From the NCBI GenBank assembly GCA_024684115.1, contig JAIKXP010000005.1, positions 1-43,387 of the forward strand: DNA of 43,387 nucleotides, in the 5' to 3' direction. The stretch is from Sphaerochaetaceae bacterium (GTDB lineage Bacteria > Spirochaetota > Spirochaetia > Sphaerochaetales > Sphaerochaetaceae). A program made the translations under genes and the position numbers. Each line of letters starts with the position of its first letter. Position 1 is the stretch's first letter. Shown in pieces: positions 24,559 through 32,639 of this stretch. The notes under the pieces are model-generated. The model worked only from the letters and a program-made list of their open reading frames with translations. It had not been told where the DNA came from and searched no databases.

Positions 24559-26403
24559 TTAACCGCAGACAACATTTTCAAGATCTTCTGAATTTGTAAG
24601 AAGAACGGCAACAGTCTTCTTGAAACCGGCCTTTTCAATCTTAGCCATATCAAAACGGATAAGAGGCTGGCCAGCCTTGACTGCAGTACCTTCAGATACG
24701 AGGCATGTGAAACCTTCACCGTTCATATTGACTGTATCAATACCGACGTGGATGAGAAGTTCCATACCGTTGCTCTCAATACCTACAGCATGCTTGCTTT
24801 CGGCAACTGAAGAGATTGTTCCGTCAAAAGGAGCTACTACGAGACCTTCAACAGGTTCAACTCCGACACCGTCTCCGAGAACGCCGGATGAGAAAGTAGC
24901 GTCAGCAATCTTTTCTCTCTTGATGACTGTTCCCTTAACCGGCTGCTTTACAACGCCGTTCTTGCACTTGATGACTACAGGTGCATCAAAAGGCTTTGCT
25001 TCAACCTTCTTGTCTTCAGCCTTTGGAGCTTCTTCAGGTTTCTCTTCCTTCCAGATGACAGTTGCTACTGCAAATGCAATACCGCCGGAAATCAGAAGAA
25101 GGATTGTGTAAGTAAGCTTGTTGTTGATGATGAGGTATCCAGGAATACCTGTAACGCCGTAAGCTGTTGCTCCGAGGCTTGCAAGAGCTCCGAAGAGGCT
25201 ACCTACTGCACCACCGATAACACCGGCAATGAACGGCTTCATGAAACGGAAGTTGACACCGAAGATAGCCGGCTCAGTAATTCCGAGTGCTGCTGAAAGT
25301 GATGATGGGAAAGCAACTGATTTGAGCTTTGCATTCTTGCACTTTACTGCTACAGCAATACAGGCACCGAACTGTGCGAAGTTGGCAGCTGAAGCGATCG
25401 GCATCCAGATGTTGAGGCCGCCGGAAGCGAGCATACCTGCTTCAATAACGTTGTACATGTGGTGGAGACCCATGACAACTGTGAACGGATAGATAGCACC
25501 CATGATGAGAGCTCCAATACCGCCTGTTGAAGTTACGAGCCACTGTGCACCGGCAAGAACCCAGTTCTCAAGGACTGAGAAGATAGGTCCGATAACCATA
25601 AATGTAGCGAAAGCTGTTACGAGAACTGTTACGAGCGGAGTTACGAAGAGGTCAATCATCTCAGGGACATGCTTGTGGAGCCACTTTTCAAGCGTGGACA
25701 TAAGCAGGACTGCGAGAATGACCGGGATAACATGTCCCTGGTAACCTACTGCCGAAATCTTGAGGAATCCGAGCTGGATCCAGACCTCCGGCTGATTTGT
25801 CGGTGTGACTGTCCATGCGTTCATAAGAGCCGGGTGGACCATCATGATACCGATAACTGCTCCGAGGAAGATGTTTCCTCCAAATACTCTTGCTGAAGAA
25901 ACAGCAACAAGAACAGGGAGAAGGGCGAAAGCTGTGTTTGCAACCATGTCAAGGAACTGGAACCATCCGGATGCTGCGAAAGCAGGGATGACTTTTGCAA
26001 GAGCTTCTACGAGACCCATCATAAGACCAGATGCAACGATTGCCGGAAGAATAGGTACGAAGACATCACCAGGAGTCTTGAGAATCTTCTTCCAGAGAGG
26101 CATCTTTGAAGCGGCAGCTTTCTTAACATCATCCTTTGATGCTGCAGAAACACCTGTTACGGCGAGGAACTCGTCATAAACCTTGTTTACTGTACCAGTA
26201 CCGATAATGAGCTGAAGCTGTCCGTTTGATTCGAACATACCCTTGACGCCTTCAACGTCTTCAAGGGCCTTCTTGTTGATTTTGCTGTTGTCAGCAATTA
26301 CCAGACGCAGTCTTGTGGCGCAGTGTGCTGCGCTGACTACGTTTGCACCGCCGCCAATGTTGGCAGCGATCTGCTCGGCACATTTTCTGTAGTCGAGAGC
26401 CAT
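24559..26403 (-). CDS. scrA: Sucrose-type PTS transporter EIIBCA
   Basis: A 614-residue glucose-superfamily PTS permease with domains in the order B-C-A. EIIB spans about 1-85, with the phosphorylated Cys28 in AAHCATRLRL. EIIC spans about 105-455, with about ten helices and segments such as ASGLMMGLVEAL and GAIYPFTVVMGLHHMYN. A charged Glu/Lys/Pro linker is around 460-480. EIIA is Crr-like (about 490-614), with His538 (SKHAVGIES) and His552 (LLIHVGID). EIIC resembles sucrose/trehalose/beta-glucoside members. Sucrose is preferred because a fructokinase and an amylosucrase-like enzyme lie just upstream. GGAGG lies before the ATG, and a terminator-like hairpin lies 25 bp before that. Confidence 0.87.
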   Translation of the reverse strand: MALDYRKCAEQIAANIGGGANVVSAAHCATRLRLVIADNSKINKKALEDVEGVKGMFESNGQLQLIIGTGTVNKVYDEFLAVTGVSAASKDDVKKAAASKMPLWKKILKTPGDVFVPILPAIVASGLMMGLVEALAKVIPAFAASGWFQFLDMVANTAFALLPVLVAVSSARVFGGNIFLGAVIGIMMVHPALMNAWTVTPTNQPEVWIQLGFLKISAVGYQGHVIPVILAVLLMSTLEKWLHKHVPEMIDLFVTPLVTVLVTAFATFMVIGPIFSVLENWVLAGAQWLVTSTGGIGALIMGAIYPFTVVMGLHHMYNVIEAGMLASGGLNIWMPIASAANFAQFGACIAVAVKCKNAKLKSVAFPSSLSAALGITEPAIFGVNFRFMKPFIAGVIGGAVGSLFGALASLGATAYGVTGIPGYLIINNKLTYTILLLISGGIAFAVATVIWKEEKPEEAPKAEDKKVEAKPFDAPVVIKCKNGVVKQPVKGTVIKREKIADATFSSGVLGDGVGVEPVEGLVVAPFDGTISSVAESKHAVGIESNGMELLIHVGIDTVNMNGEGFTCLVSEGTAVKAGQPLIRFDMAKIEKAGFKKTVAVLLTNSEDLENVVCG

Positions 26404-26427
26404 ATTTTTCCTCCTGAAAATAAAAAA

Positions 26428-26449
26428 CCGTGGGTATGGACACCCACGG
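26428..26449 (-). terminator. Terminator or attenuator directly before scrA
   Basis: On the minus strand an 8-bp stem, CCGTGGGT-like (26449-26442 with 26435-26428), with a 6-nt loop is followed by TTTTTTATTTT and then directly by the scrA ribosome site. It may end the fructokinase-amylosucrase-HAD transcript. Because a -10-like sequence lies upstream of it (26515-26510), it may also act as an attenuator for scrA-ptsH-ptsI. Confidence 0.8.
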
Positions 26450-26474
26450 CAAAGGTTTTATCCTTAAACATTCT

Positions 26475-26515
26475 ACTTCTACATTATTAAGAAGTAAAGA
26501 AAAAGAATAATTATA
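26475..26515 (-). promoter_or_regulatory. Candidate promoter and leader hairpin for scrA-ptsH-ptsI
   Basis: TATAAT (minus strand, 26515-26510) lies between the HAD stop and the hairpin. A second small stem, ACTTCT with AGAAGT (26475-26480/26490-26495), lies in the putative leader. No match to the BglG/SacY antiterminator consensus is visible. Confidence 0.35.
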
Positions 26516-26525
26516 AAGAACTTTT

Positions 26526-27350
26526 TTATATCAGACCGAGCTCAAGAAAGGCTTTGAATAGACCGTCCTCAGTAACAGCCGGGCAGACCATTCTGCTTTT
26601 TGCTTTCAGAGCAGGGCTTCCGTTGTCCATACAGACACTCATTCCGACAGTCTCAATCATCTCAAGGTCGTTCATGCTGTCCCCGAAACCTATGGTATCT
26701 TCAATTGGAATTCCATAGTAGTCGGCAACAATCTTAACTCCGCGGCCCTTGTCGAATTTTTTGTTTACGACTTCACCGTTGAGGCAGTTGTGAGCAGCAA
26801 CGTCCTGGACAACAAAGTTGAAGTCCTTCTCCATAGCCTTCTTAGCCTCATCAAGCTGGTCGTAGGTTTTGCACATGAATACAATCTTATAGATGGGTCT
26901 GCCGTCATACTCGCTCATCGGGCGTATATTCAGCTGCTCTGCAAGTGCCTTTCTCCATCTCATAAGTTCGCTGTTTCCCTCCGAAGCGCCGGCCAGGAAT
27001 TCTCCCAGATCCTCGTCTCCGTAGGTAACATCTCTTGATTCAATTGTGCGGAAAACTCCCTGATTTCTGAGTGTCCTCATTCCGGTCTCAGCCTGCTCCT
27101 GAGTCATCGGGCAGTCAAAAAGGACCTTGTCTCCCGTGAAAACGTGTCCGCCACCGCAGGCAACGGCTCCGTCAAATCCATAGGCGAGAACCGGAGCCAG
27201 CATGCCGGGGTTGCGTCCAGTGCACAGAAAAACCTTATGTCCGTTCTCCATGGCCTTTCTTACTGCCTTGAGAGCGCTCTCAGGAGGGGTATTGCTGCCG
27301 GCCTCCGTAAGGGTGCCGTCAATGTCCAGAAAAATAAGTTTCTTATTCAT
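26526..27350 (-). CDS. Cof-type HAD phosphatase of the sucrose cluster
   Basis: A 274-residue HAD-IIB protein. Motif I is MNKKLIFLDIDGTLTEAG, motif II VFLCTGRNPG, and motif IV GFGDSMNDLEMI. The cap domain lies about 85-190. The open frame reaches a GTG at 27374, but the ATG at 27350 fits motif I and has GGAG 8 nt upstream. It is 2 bp downstream of the amylosucrase-like gene, so they are coupled. Because the adjacent transporter should produce sucrose 6-phosphate and amylosucrases use free sucrose, a sucrose-6-phosphate phosphatase role fits the context. This is inference: Cof-type enzymes are promiscuous and plant/cyanobacterial sucrose phosphatases are only distant relatives. Confidence 0.87.
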   Translation of the reverse strand: MNKKLIFLDIDGTLTEAGSNTPPESALKAVRKAMENGHKVFLCTGRNPGMLAPVLAYGFDGAVACGGGHVFTGDKVLFDCPMTQEQAETGMRTLRNQGVFRTIESRDVTYGDEDLGEFLAGASEGNSELMRWRKALAEQLNIRPMSEYDGRPIYKIVFMCKTYDQLDEAKKAMEKDFNFVVQDVAAHNCLNGEVVNKKFDKGRGVKIVADYYGIPIEDTIGFGDSMNDLEMIETVGMSVCMDNGSPALKAKSRMVCPAVTEDGLFKAFLELGLI

Positions 27351-27352
27351 TT

Positions 27353-29200
27353 TCAAAACTCCGTGCAGAACCACTTGAAGTCAAACGGTTCAATATCTGC
27401 AAAGGCATGACCGTGATTCTTTCCGGTCATGAGGTTCTTGTATTTTTCATTCTGAAGCATCCAGACTGACTGTTTTTTGCCTGTGAAGTTAAAGTATGCA
27501 ACAACCTTTTCACCCTTGTAGTATCTTCCTATTCCGATTACACCGACATTTGCAGTAGGCTCGAGCCATGTATCTGCAGTTGAGTCAAAGGCTCTGTGTT
27601 CATCCCTGATCTTCTCAAGTCTTCTGATGGCCCTGAACATGCGGTACTCGACTGTTCCGCTCTTCTTGCGTCTTGCAGCCTTATCCCAGTCAAGGTTTCC
27701 TCTGTGGAGGTAACGGCTGTCCTCAGCCTTAAGCGGATTGTCATGGTAGTTGTAGTCATTTTCCTGGGCTATCTCGTCTCCGCTGTAGAGAACAGGAACT
27801 CCGCTTAAGGTGAACATGAATGCATGAAGCATAATATCAAGGTGAAGTGCCTTATCAAGAGCAACCGGATTATCTGAATCAAGGGCGCTCTCAATTCCGC
27901 AAAGGGAAGCTGTTGTTCCGCAGAGTCTTGCATCTCCAAGGCGCGGATCATCATTGTAAAGCTCACCGCGGGCAAAACTTTCACCCCATTTTCCTGTAAG
28001 GAAGTCGTTGAGGTACTTCTTGTGGGAGACTTCCATCTGACCGAACTGAGAGAGGAACGGGTAATCAAGACCCCATCCAATATCATCATGACACCTCAGA
28101 TAGTTGAGGAATGTGTAGTCCTTCGGAAGCCTGAAGACCTGTTCCATCTGGTGGGACAGAAGTCTTACATCCTGAGTTGCAACCGTGTGCCAGATTGTGG
28201 CCATTGTTGTAACGTTGTAGAGAAGGTGGCACTCCGGCTTTTCAACTGTTCCGAAGTAAGGAACAACCTTACTCGGTTCCATGACAACTTCTCCAAGGAG
28301 AAGTGTTCCCGGACATACAATTTCACATACCATTCTCATCATTCTGACCATGTTGTGAACCTGCGGCAGGTTGCGGCAGCTTGTTCCGAGCTGTTTCCAG
28401 ATGTAAGGAACAGCATCAAGACGGATAATATCCACTCCGTGGTTACAGAGGTTGAGCATATTGTCTGTCATGTCGTTGAAGACAACAGGGTTTGCATAGT
28501 TAAGGTCCCACTGGTAGGGATAGAAGGTAGTCATAACAACCTTCTTTGCCTCATCACACCAGCTGAAGTTGCCCGGTGCAGTTACAGGGAATACCTGAGG
28601 TACAGTCTGTTCGAACTGATTTGGAATATCCCAGTTATCGTAGAAGAAATAGCGGTCCTGATACTCCTTTTCTCCGGCTCTGGCTCTCTTTGCCCACTCG
28701 TGGTCTTCACTTGTATGGTTCATGACAAAGTCCAGACATACTGAAATGCCTCTCTTGTGGCAGTCGGTAGCAAGTGCCTTGAGGTCTGCCATGGTTCCAA
28801 GCTCCGGCTGAACCTTGCGGAAGTTGCTTACGGCATAACCACCGTCGCTCTTTCCTTCAGGGCTCTCAAGAAGCGGCATGAGGTGCAGATAGTTGACTCC
28901 GCATTCCTCAACGTAATCCAGCTTTTCCTTAACTCCCTTAAGGTTTCCGGCAAAGCAGTTTACGTACATGAGCATACCTGTGAGGTTGTTTCCCTTGTAC
29001 CAGTCAGGGAAGGCTTCTCTTGCCCTGTCTATCTTTTTCAGGGACTCTGAACGCTCATTGTAAAGTCTGTTAAGCATTGAGACAAAGTACTCATATGCCT
29101 GCATGTCGTTATGGTAAAGCTCACAGTAGAGATACCTGAGCTCTTCTTCATGTCTGTTGAATCTGTTCAGAAATTCTTCATTCCAGTTTGATTTGTCCAT
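27353..29200 (-). CDS. Amylosucrase-like GH13 glucosyltransferase
   Basis: A 615-residue GH13 enzyme very like Neisseria amylosucrase. The N-terminal helical domain comes first, then HLMPLLESPEGKSDGGYAVS, the nucleophile Asp262 in DIIRLDAVPYIWKQLGTS, the acid/base Glu304 in LLGEVVM and Asp372 in LRCHDDIGW. Amylosucrase moves the glucose of sucrose onto an alpha-1,4-glucan and frees fructose. Some relatives simply hydrolyse sucrose. It has no signal peptide, so it acts in the cytosol. Its ATG overlaps the fructokinase stop (TAATG) and the HAD phosphatase follows after 2 bp. Fructose would be taken by the fructokinase and glucan could be stored. Sucrose 6-phosphate as direct substrate cannot be excluded. 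Confidence 0.9.
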   Translation of the reverse strand: MDKSNWNEEFLNRFNRHEEELRYLYCELYHNDMQAYEYFVSMLNRLYNERSESLKKIDRAREAFPDWYKGNNLTGMLMYVNCFAGNLKGVKEKLDYVEECGVNYLHLMPLLESPEGKSDGGYAVSNFRKVQPELGTMADLKALATDCHKRGISVCLDFVMNHTSEDHEWAKRARAGEKEYQDRYFFYDNWDIPNQFEQTVPQVFPVTAPGNFSWCDEAKKVVMTTFYPYQWDLNYANPVVFNDMTDNMLNLCNHGVDIIRLDAVPYIWKQLGTSCRNLPQVHNMVRMMRMVCEIVCPGTLLLGEVVMEPSKVVPYFGTVEKPECHLLYNVTTMATIWHTVATQDVRLLSHQMEQVFRLPKDYTFLNYLRCHDDIGWGLDYPFLSQFGQMEVSHKKYLNDFLTGKWGESFARGELYNDDPRLGDARLCGTTASLCGIESALDSDNPVALDKALHLDIMLHAFMFTLSGVPVLYSGDEIAQENDYNYHDNPLKAEDSRYLHRGNLDWDKAARRKKSGTVEYRMFRAIRRLEKIRDEHRAFDSTADTWLEPTANVGVIGIGRYYKGEKVVAYFNFTGKKQSVWMLQNEKYKNLMTGKNHGHAFADIEPFDFKWFCTEF

Positions 29201-30135
29201 TATTCTACCTCCTTAAAATATGGCATGGCCGGCATGGCACCGCTGCGGCTTGTTGTAATTGAAGCGGCCCTGTTTGCAAAATCCACATACTTTGTGAGCT
29301 CTTCTTTCGTGAGATTCTCTATGCTGCCCCTCTTTGCCAGGCAACTGAGCAATGCTCCGAAAAATGTATCTCCGGCTCCGTTTGTATCAGCAACCTTTAC
29401 TCTGTACCCCGGTACGGTTGCAAATGTGTCTTTTGTGCAGAAGAGGGCTCCATCCGGTCCAAGTGTTACAAGAACCAGCTTCAATCCTTTATCAAGCAGT
29501 ACCTTTGCGGCCTTCATGGGCTCCTTTTCTCCTGTAAGGAGCTCCGTCTCTTCATCACTGATTTTTATAATGTCACAGTAGGGCAGTACATCTCTCATGC
29601 GGCGTACTGCAACCTGGTGGTCATCCCACAGGCTTGCCCTGAAGTTGGGGTCATAGGTAACAATGACACCTTCCTCCTTTGCCCTGCTGACTACATTCAT
29701 AATTACTTCCCTGCATGCAGGATCTGTGAGGCTGACACTTCCAAAATGTAAAATGTCCGTGCCTCTGATATGCTTCATGGCCTCCGTCTCATCAATCTGG
29801 GTGTCTGCGCCAGGAGTTCTGAAGAAGGAGAAGCTTCTCTCTCCGGATGGTGCAACGGTAACTACTGCCAGGGTTGTTCCGGTTCTGGAAGTAACCTGCA
29901 GTCCGTCAGTGTTTACACCGTATCTTAAAAGAGCCTGCCTGAGAAGTTCACCGAAAGAATCTTTGCCTACACAACCTACAAAGGCTGTTTCTACTCCCAG
30001 TTTTGAGGCTGCTACTGCTACGTTTGCAGGAGCTCCTCCCGGATTTGCGGCAAAATGTGTTATTCCGTTTGAGTCAATAGAAGTCTGGGTGAGATCAACA
30101 AGTACCTCACCTATAGTCGTAATTTTTAATGTCAT
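29200..30135 (-). CDS. scrK: Fructokinase (PfkB family)
   Basis: A 311-residue ribokinase/PfkB-family sugar kinase. The N-terminal motif FAANPGGAPANVAVAASKLG and the C-terminal catalytic motif DTNGAGDTFFGALLS, with its Asp base, are both intact. Fructokinase is the best call: it heads an operon with the amylosucrase-like gene, whose product is fructose, to which it is joined by a TAATG overlap. The ATG has no ribosome site. TACTAT ends 6 nt before it, so the operon mRNA is probably leaderless at its 5' end. Confidence 0.9.
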   Translation of the reverse strand: MTLKITTIGEVLVDLTQTSIDSNGITHFAANPGGAPANVAVAASKLGVETAFVGCVGKDSFGELLRQALLRYGVNTDGLQVTSRTGTTLAVVTVAPSGERSFSFFRTPGADTQIDETEAMKHIRGTDILHFGSVSLTDPACREVIMNVVSRAKEEGVIVTYDPNFRASLWDDHQVAVRRMRDVLPYCDIIKISDEETELLTGEKEPMKAAKVLLDKGLKLVLVTLGPDGALFCTKDTFATVPGYRVKVADTNGAGDTFFGALLSCLAKRGSIENLTKEELTKYVDFANRAASITTSRSGAMPAMPYFKEVE

Positions 30136-30141
30136 GACAAG

Positions 30142-30147
30142 ATAGTA
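30142..30147 (-). promoter_or_regulatory. -10 element of a probable leaderless fructokinase mRNA
   Basis: On the minus strand TACTAT ends 6 nt before the ATG. The intervening CTTGTC is not a ribosome site. Confidence 0.45.
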
Positions 30148-30184
30148 CTATAAAAATAATTATTGTTATAGAGTCTCAGAAGCC

Positions 30185-30940
30185 TCAATCCACGGTATTA
30201 ACCAGTGTTCCGAGCTTTTCAATGCTGATTTCTACCACATCTCCGCTTTCAAGTCTGCTGATTCCGCTCGGTGTTCCGGTAAGGATTATGTCTCCGGCAT
30301 TCAGTGTCATGACATGTGAAAGATAGCTTACCAGATAAGGCACCGGGAAAATCAGGTTCCTTGTGTTCGAATGCTGCTTTACAACTCCGTTTACCTTTGT
30401 CGTAAGTTCAAGGTTACCCGGGTCTGCCTCAGTCTCAATATAGGGACCGACCGGACAGAATGTGTCAAAACCTTTTGCCACGGTCCACTGGCCGTTCTTT
30501 GGCTGAAGGTCTCTGGCGGTAACGTCATTTGCAATTGTATAGCCCAGTATGTAATCAGCAGCCTCTTCTACACTGACAGAGCGACACTTTCTGGAGATTA
30601 CTACTGTAAGTTCTCCCTCGTAATCCAGGTGCTCTGACATGTCTTTAGGGTAGTGAATCTTTCCGAACGGATCCAGAATTGCAGTAGAAGCTTTCATAAA
30701 TACAACTGGCTTCTCCGGTAGCGGCAGCTTGAACTCTTCTGCATGGTCGCGGTAGTTTAATCCTATGCAAAGCGCCTTGCTGAACACTGCGGGAGCCAGC
30801 AGTTTCACATCTTTGCAACTGGCAGTCTCTCCTGTTTCCTTTCCGCCTTCAAAATAGCTTCTGTCCAGGATTCTTATCTTTTCTCCATCCAGAACACCGT
30901 AAAACTCTTTATCATTCTGTTCAAAACGTACGTACTTCAT
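30185..30940 (-). CDS. Fumarylacetoacetate hydrolase-family protein
   Basis: A 251-residue FAH-fold protein. The metal-binding acidic residues occur in EHLDYEGELTVVIS and AIANDVTARDLQ-like YTIANDVTARDLQ, and the loop GDIILTGTPSGIS is present near the end. Members cleave C-C bonds or decarboxylate/tautomerise oxo-diacids: fumarylpyruvate, 2-hydroxyhepta-diene-dioate, oxaloacetate. The short length and N-terminal domain are those of the YcgM-like group, often acylpyruvase or oxaloacetate tautomerase. The substrate here is not fixed. It stands alone, with a TAGAAT hexamer 6 nt before the ATG and a weak AAAGG between them. Confidence 0.88.
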   Translation of the reverse strand: MKYVRFEQNDKEFYGVLDGEKIRILDRSYFEGGKETGETASCKDVKLLAPAVFSKALCIGLNYRDHAEEFKLPLPEKPVVFMKASTAILDPFGKIHYPKDMSEHLDYEGELTVVISRKCRSVSVEEAADYILGYTIANDVTARDLQPKNGQWTVAKGFDTFCPVGPYIETEADPGNLELTTKVNGVVKQHSNTRNLIFPVPYLVSYLSHVMTLNAGDIILTGTPSGISRLESGDVVEISIEKLGTLVNTVD

Positions 30941-30990
30941 ACCTTTATTCTATACCTTTAACCGCAAATGGATAAAGAACTAAGTCAGAT

Positions 30991-31110
30991 GTATCAGAAA
31001 TCAACATTTTTCTCCGTCTCTGATACAAATGTATTGTGAAATGCAAAATTTTTTCTATCTCCAATGCATATGTCATGTAGTATGGAATTTTTTCTCCTTC
31101 CACAATACAT
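30991..31110. repeat. Three tandem ~41-bp hairpin units
   Basis: Three divergent units (about 30991-31030, 31031-31071 and 31072-31110) share a centre close to A-TTTTTT-CTCC and flanking arms. Unit 1 has perfect 8-bp arms GTATCAGA/TCTGATAC (30991-30998, 31019-31026). Unit 2 pairs GTATTG (31031) with CAATGC (31062), using one wobble pair. Unit 3 pairs TGGAA with TTCCA. The arms differ but mostly remain complementary. GTATTGTG of unit 2 is also fully complementary to CACAATAC (31101-31108) of unit 3. The units lie between the FAH gene and brnQ. Confidence 0.65.
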
Positions 31111-31144
31111 TTACGGGTGAAATATTCAATCAGCTGAAGAGATG

Positions 31145-31179
31145 AAAAAAACAAGACCGGTTCCTAAGACCCGGCCTTG
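31145..31179 (-). terminator. Rho-independent terminator after brnQ
   Basis: On the minus strand a 9-bp stem with one wobble pair (31179-31171 with 31160-31152) and a 10-nt loop is followed by seven Ts (31151-31145). Confidence 0.9.
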
Positions 31180-31205
31180 TAATTCAGGAGAAAAAACTGT
31201 CGTAT

Positions 31206-32537
31206 TTATTCAGCAACAGGTTTTGCAAAGTGGAGGATAAGACCGATTGCCAGTCCTATCAGGGAAGGAACAACCCAACCGAGACCTATGTCAAAGAACG
31301 GAAGGATTTCTCTTGCAAGATTTACCGCCGGGGTGACCGGGCTGGGCAGAGTCTTCAGCAAATCAAAGACTGCAGCAACTGCGGCAAAGCCTGTAACCCA
31401 TTTATAGACCCTTGAGTCATGGCCGAACCACTTACCGGTAAGAGCCAGAAGGATAAGGGTAATAGCCATGGGGTAGATGAACATGAGAACAGGAATTGAA
31501 TAGGTAATGATTGAATTCAGTCCTATATTTGAAACGAGGAAAGAGAAAGCCGTTATGATAATGGCAAGAGTTCTATACTTAATCTTCCCCTTGAACATTT
31601 TTTCAAATGATTCACTGCAACTGATTACCAGCCCCATGGCAGTCTTAAGACAAGCAAATGTAATGGTGAGGGCCAGGAGTATGCTTCCTGCCTTTCCCAG
31701 ATAGTGTGTAGAAATCTGAGCCAGGGCAATTCCACCGTTATCTGATGTGGCAAACAGGCCGCGGCTCTGGGCACCCATAATAATTGTAAGGAGATAGATG
31801 ATAGCCATGAGGGCTCCGGTCCAGACACCTGAACGGATAACGTCTTTTGCAATTCTTGAGTCTTTTGTTATACCCATTGAACGGATAATGTTTATGACAA
31901 CAATTCCAAAGGCAAGTCCGGCTATTGCATCCATGGTTCCGTAGCCTTCAATAAAGCCGTTGAAGAAGGCTGCATTTTTATATGCCTCAGCAGGCTCTAT
32001 CTCTGAAACTGAGGCTCCCGGGTTTGCCAGGGCACACACAACCAGTATCAGAAGAAGTGTCAGGAACACGGGGTTTATGAACTTTCCGATTGAGGTTGTG
32101 ATTTTTCCCGGCTTCAGGGAGAAGAGAAGAACTATAACAAAAAAGACAAGAGAGAAGATTAGCTGTGCCACGGCAAGGTTTGCATCTGTTCCGAGAATGG
32201 AGGTCATCCCCACTGTAAAAGATGTTGTTGCACATCTCGGAATTGCAAAGAAAGGACCGATTGTAAGGTACAGAAGGCAGGTAAAGAAATAACCGTATCC
32301 CGGAGAAACCCTGGAGGAAAGTTCCTGCAGACCGTCAGAATGTGTTGATCCTATGGCTGCTACACCGAGAATGGGAATTCCTACTGCCGTAATGATGAAT
32401 CCTATGGTTGCCGGCCATACGCTGCTGCCTGCTATCTGTCCGAGATGGACGGGGAAGATGAGGTTTCCGGCTCCGAAGAACATGCCGAAGAGCGTACTTG
32501 CTACAATTATTGTCTGTTTTGATGTGAGTTTTTTCAT
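31206..32537 (-). CDS. brnQ: Branched-chain amino acid transport protein BrnQ (LIVCS family)
   Basis: A 443-residue, twelve-helix membrane protein that imports leucine, isoleucine and valine with sodium or protons. Family motifs: TLFGMFFGAGNLIFPVHLGQ at the start, AIGSTHSDGLQELSSRVSP, PFFAIPRCATTSFTVGM, and IYPMAITLILLALTG near the end. The length is typical. GGGAG precedes the ATG. A LysR-type regulator is transcribed divergently across 102 bp that holds a perfect 17-bp dyad, so brnQ is probably its target. The AzlCD exporter encoded at 21153 would act in the opposite direction. Confidence 0.94.
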   Translation of the reverse strand: MKKLTSKQTIIVASTLFGMFFGAGNLIFPVHLGQIAGSSVWPATIGFIITAVGIPILGVAAIGSTHSDGLQELSSRVSPGYGYFFTCLLYLTIGPFFAIPRCATTSFTVGMTSILGTDANLAVAQLIFSLVFFVIVLLFSLKPGKITTSIGKFINPVFLTLLLILVVCALANPGASVSEIEPAEAYKNAAFFNGFIEGYGTMDAIAGLAFGIVVINIIRSMGITKDSRIAKDVIRSGVWTGALMAIIYLLTIIMGAQSRGLFATSDNGGIALAQISTHYLGKAGSILLALTITFACLKTAMGLVISCSESFEKMFKGKIKYRTLAIIITAFSFLVSNIGLNSIITYSIPVLMFIYPMAITLILLALTGKWFGHDSRVYKWVTGFAAVAAVFDLLKTLPSPVTPAVNLAREILPFFDIGLGWVVPSLIGLAIGLILHFAKPVAE

Positions 32538-32596
32538 AAAACGTTCTCCCGATTAAAAATTATAAAAAAGAATTGGGGTAATTAAAAATCCGAATA

Positions 32597-32602
32597 TATA
32601 AT
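32597..32602 (+). promoter_or_regulatory. Candidate -10 element of the LysR-type gene
   Basis: A perfect TATAAT 37 nt before the GTG start and immediately upstream of the dyad at 32608-32624. Confidence 0.5.
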
Positions 32603-32607
32603 ACATA

Positions 32608-32624
32608 TATGACAAAATGTCATA
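32608..32624. promoter_or_regulatory. LysR-type operator candidate between brnQ and the regulator
   Basis: TATGACA-AAA-TGTCATA is a perfect 7-bp dyad with 3-bp spacer and fits the T-N11-A form of LysR boxes. It overlaps the expected transcription start of the regulator gene, the usual autoregulatory position. Confidence 0.6.
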
Positions 32625-32639
32625 CTTTGGAGCATAACG

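Noticed and set aside
26404-26525. BglG/SacY-type ribonucleic antiterminator site before scrA
   Set aside because: Only short stretches resemble the consensus and no antiterminator gene is nearby. Only a generic attenuator possibility is kept.
28022-28744. A 240-codon plus-strand frame opposite the amylosucrase-like gene
   Set aside because: It is fully antisense to a clear GH13 enzyme and has no family features. Other long antisense frames (for example 35713-36228 and 39369-39965) were rejected for the same reason.
30945-31154. A 69-codon minus-strand open frame between the FAH gene and brnQ
   Set aside because: It lies across the three hairpin units and the brnQ terminator, has no ribosome site and no recognisable protein character.
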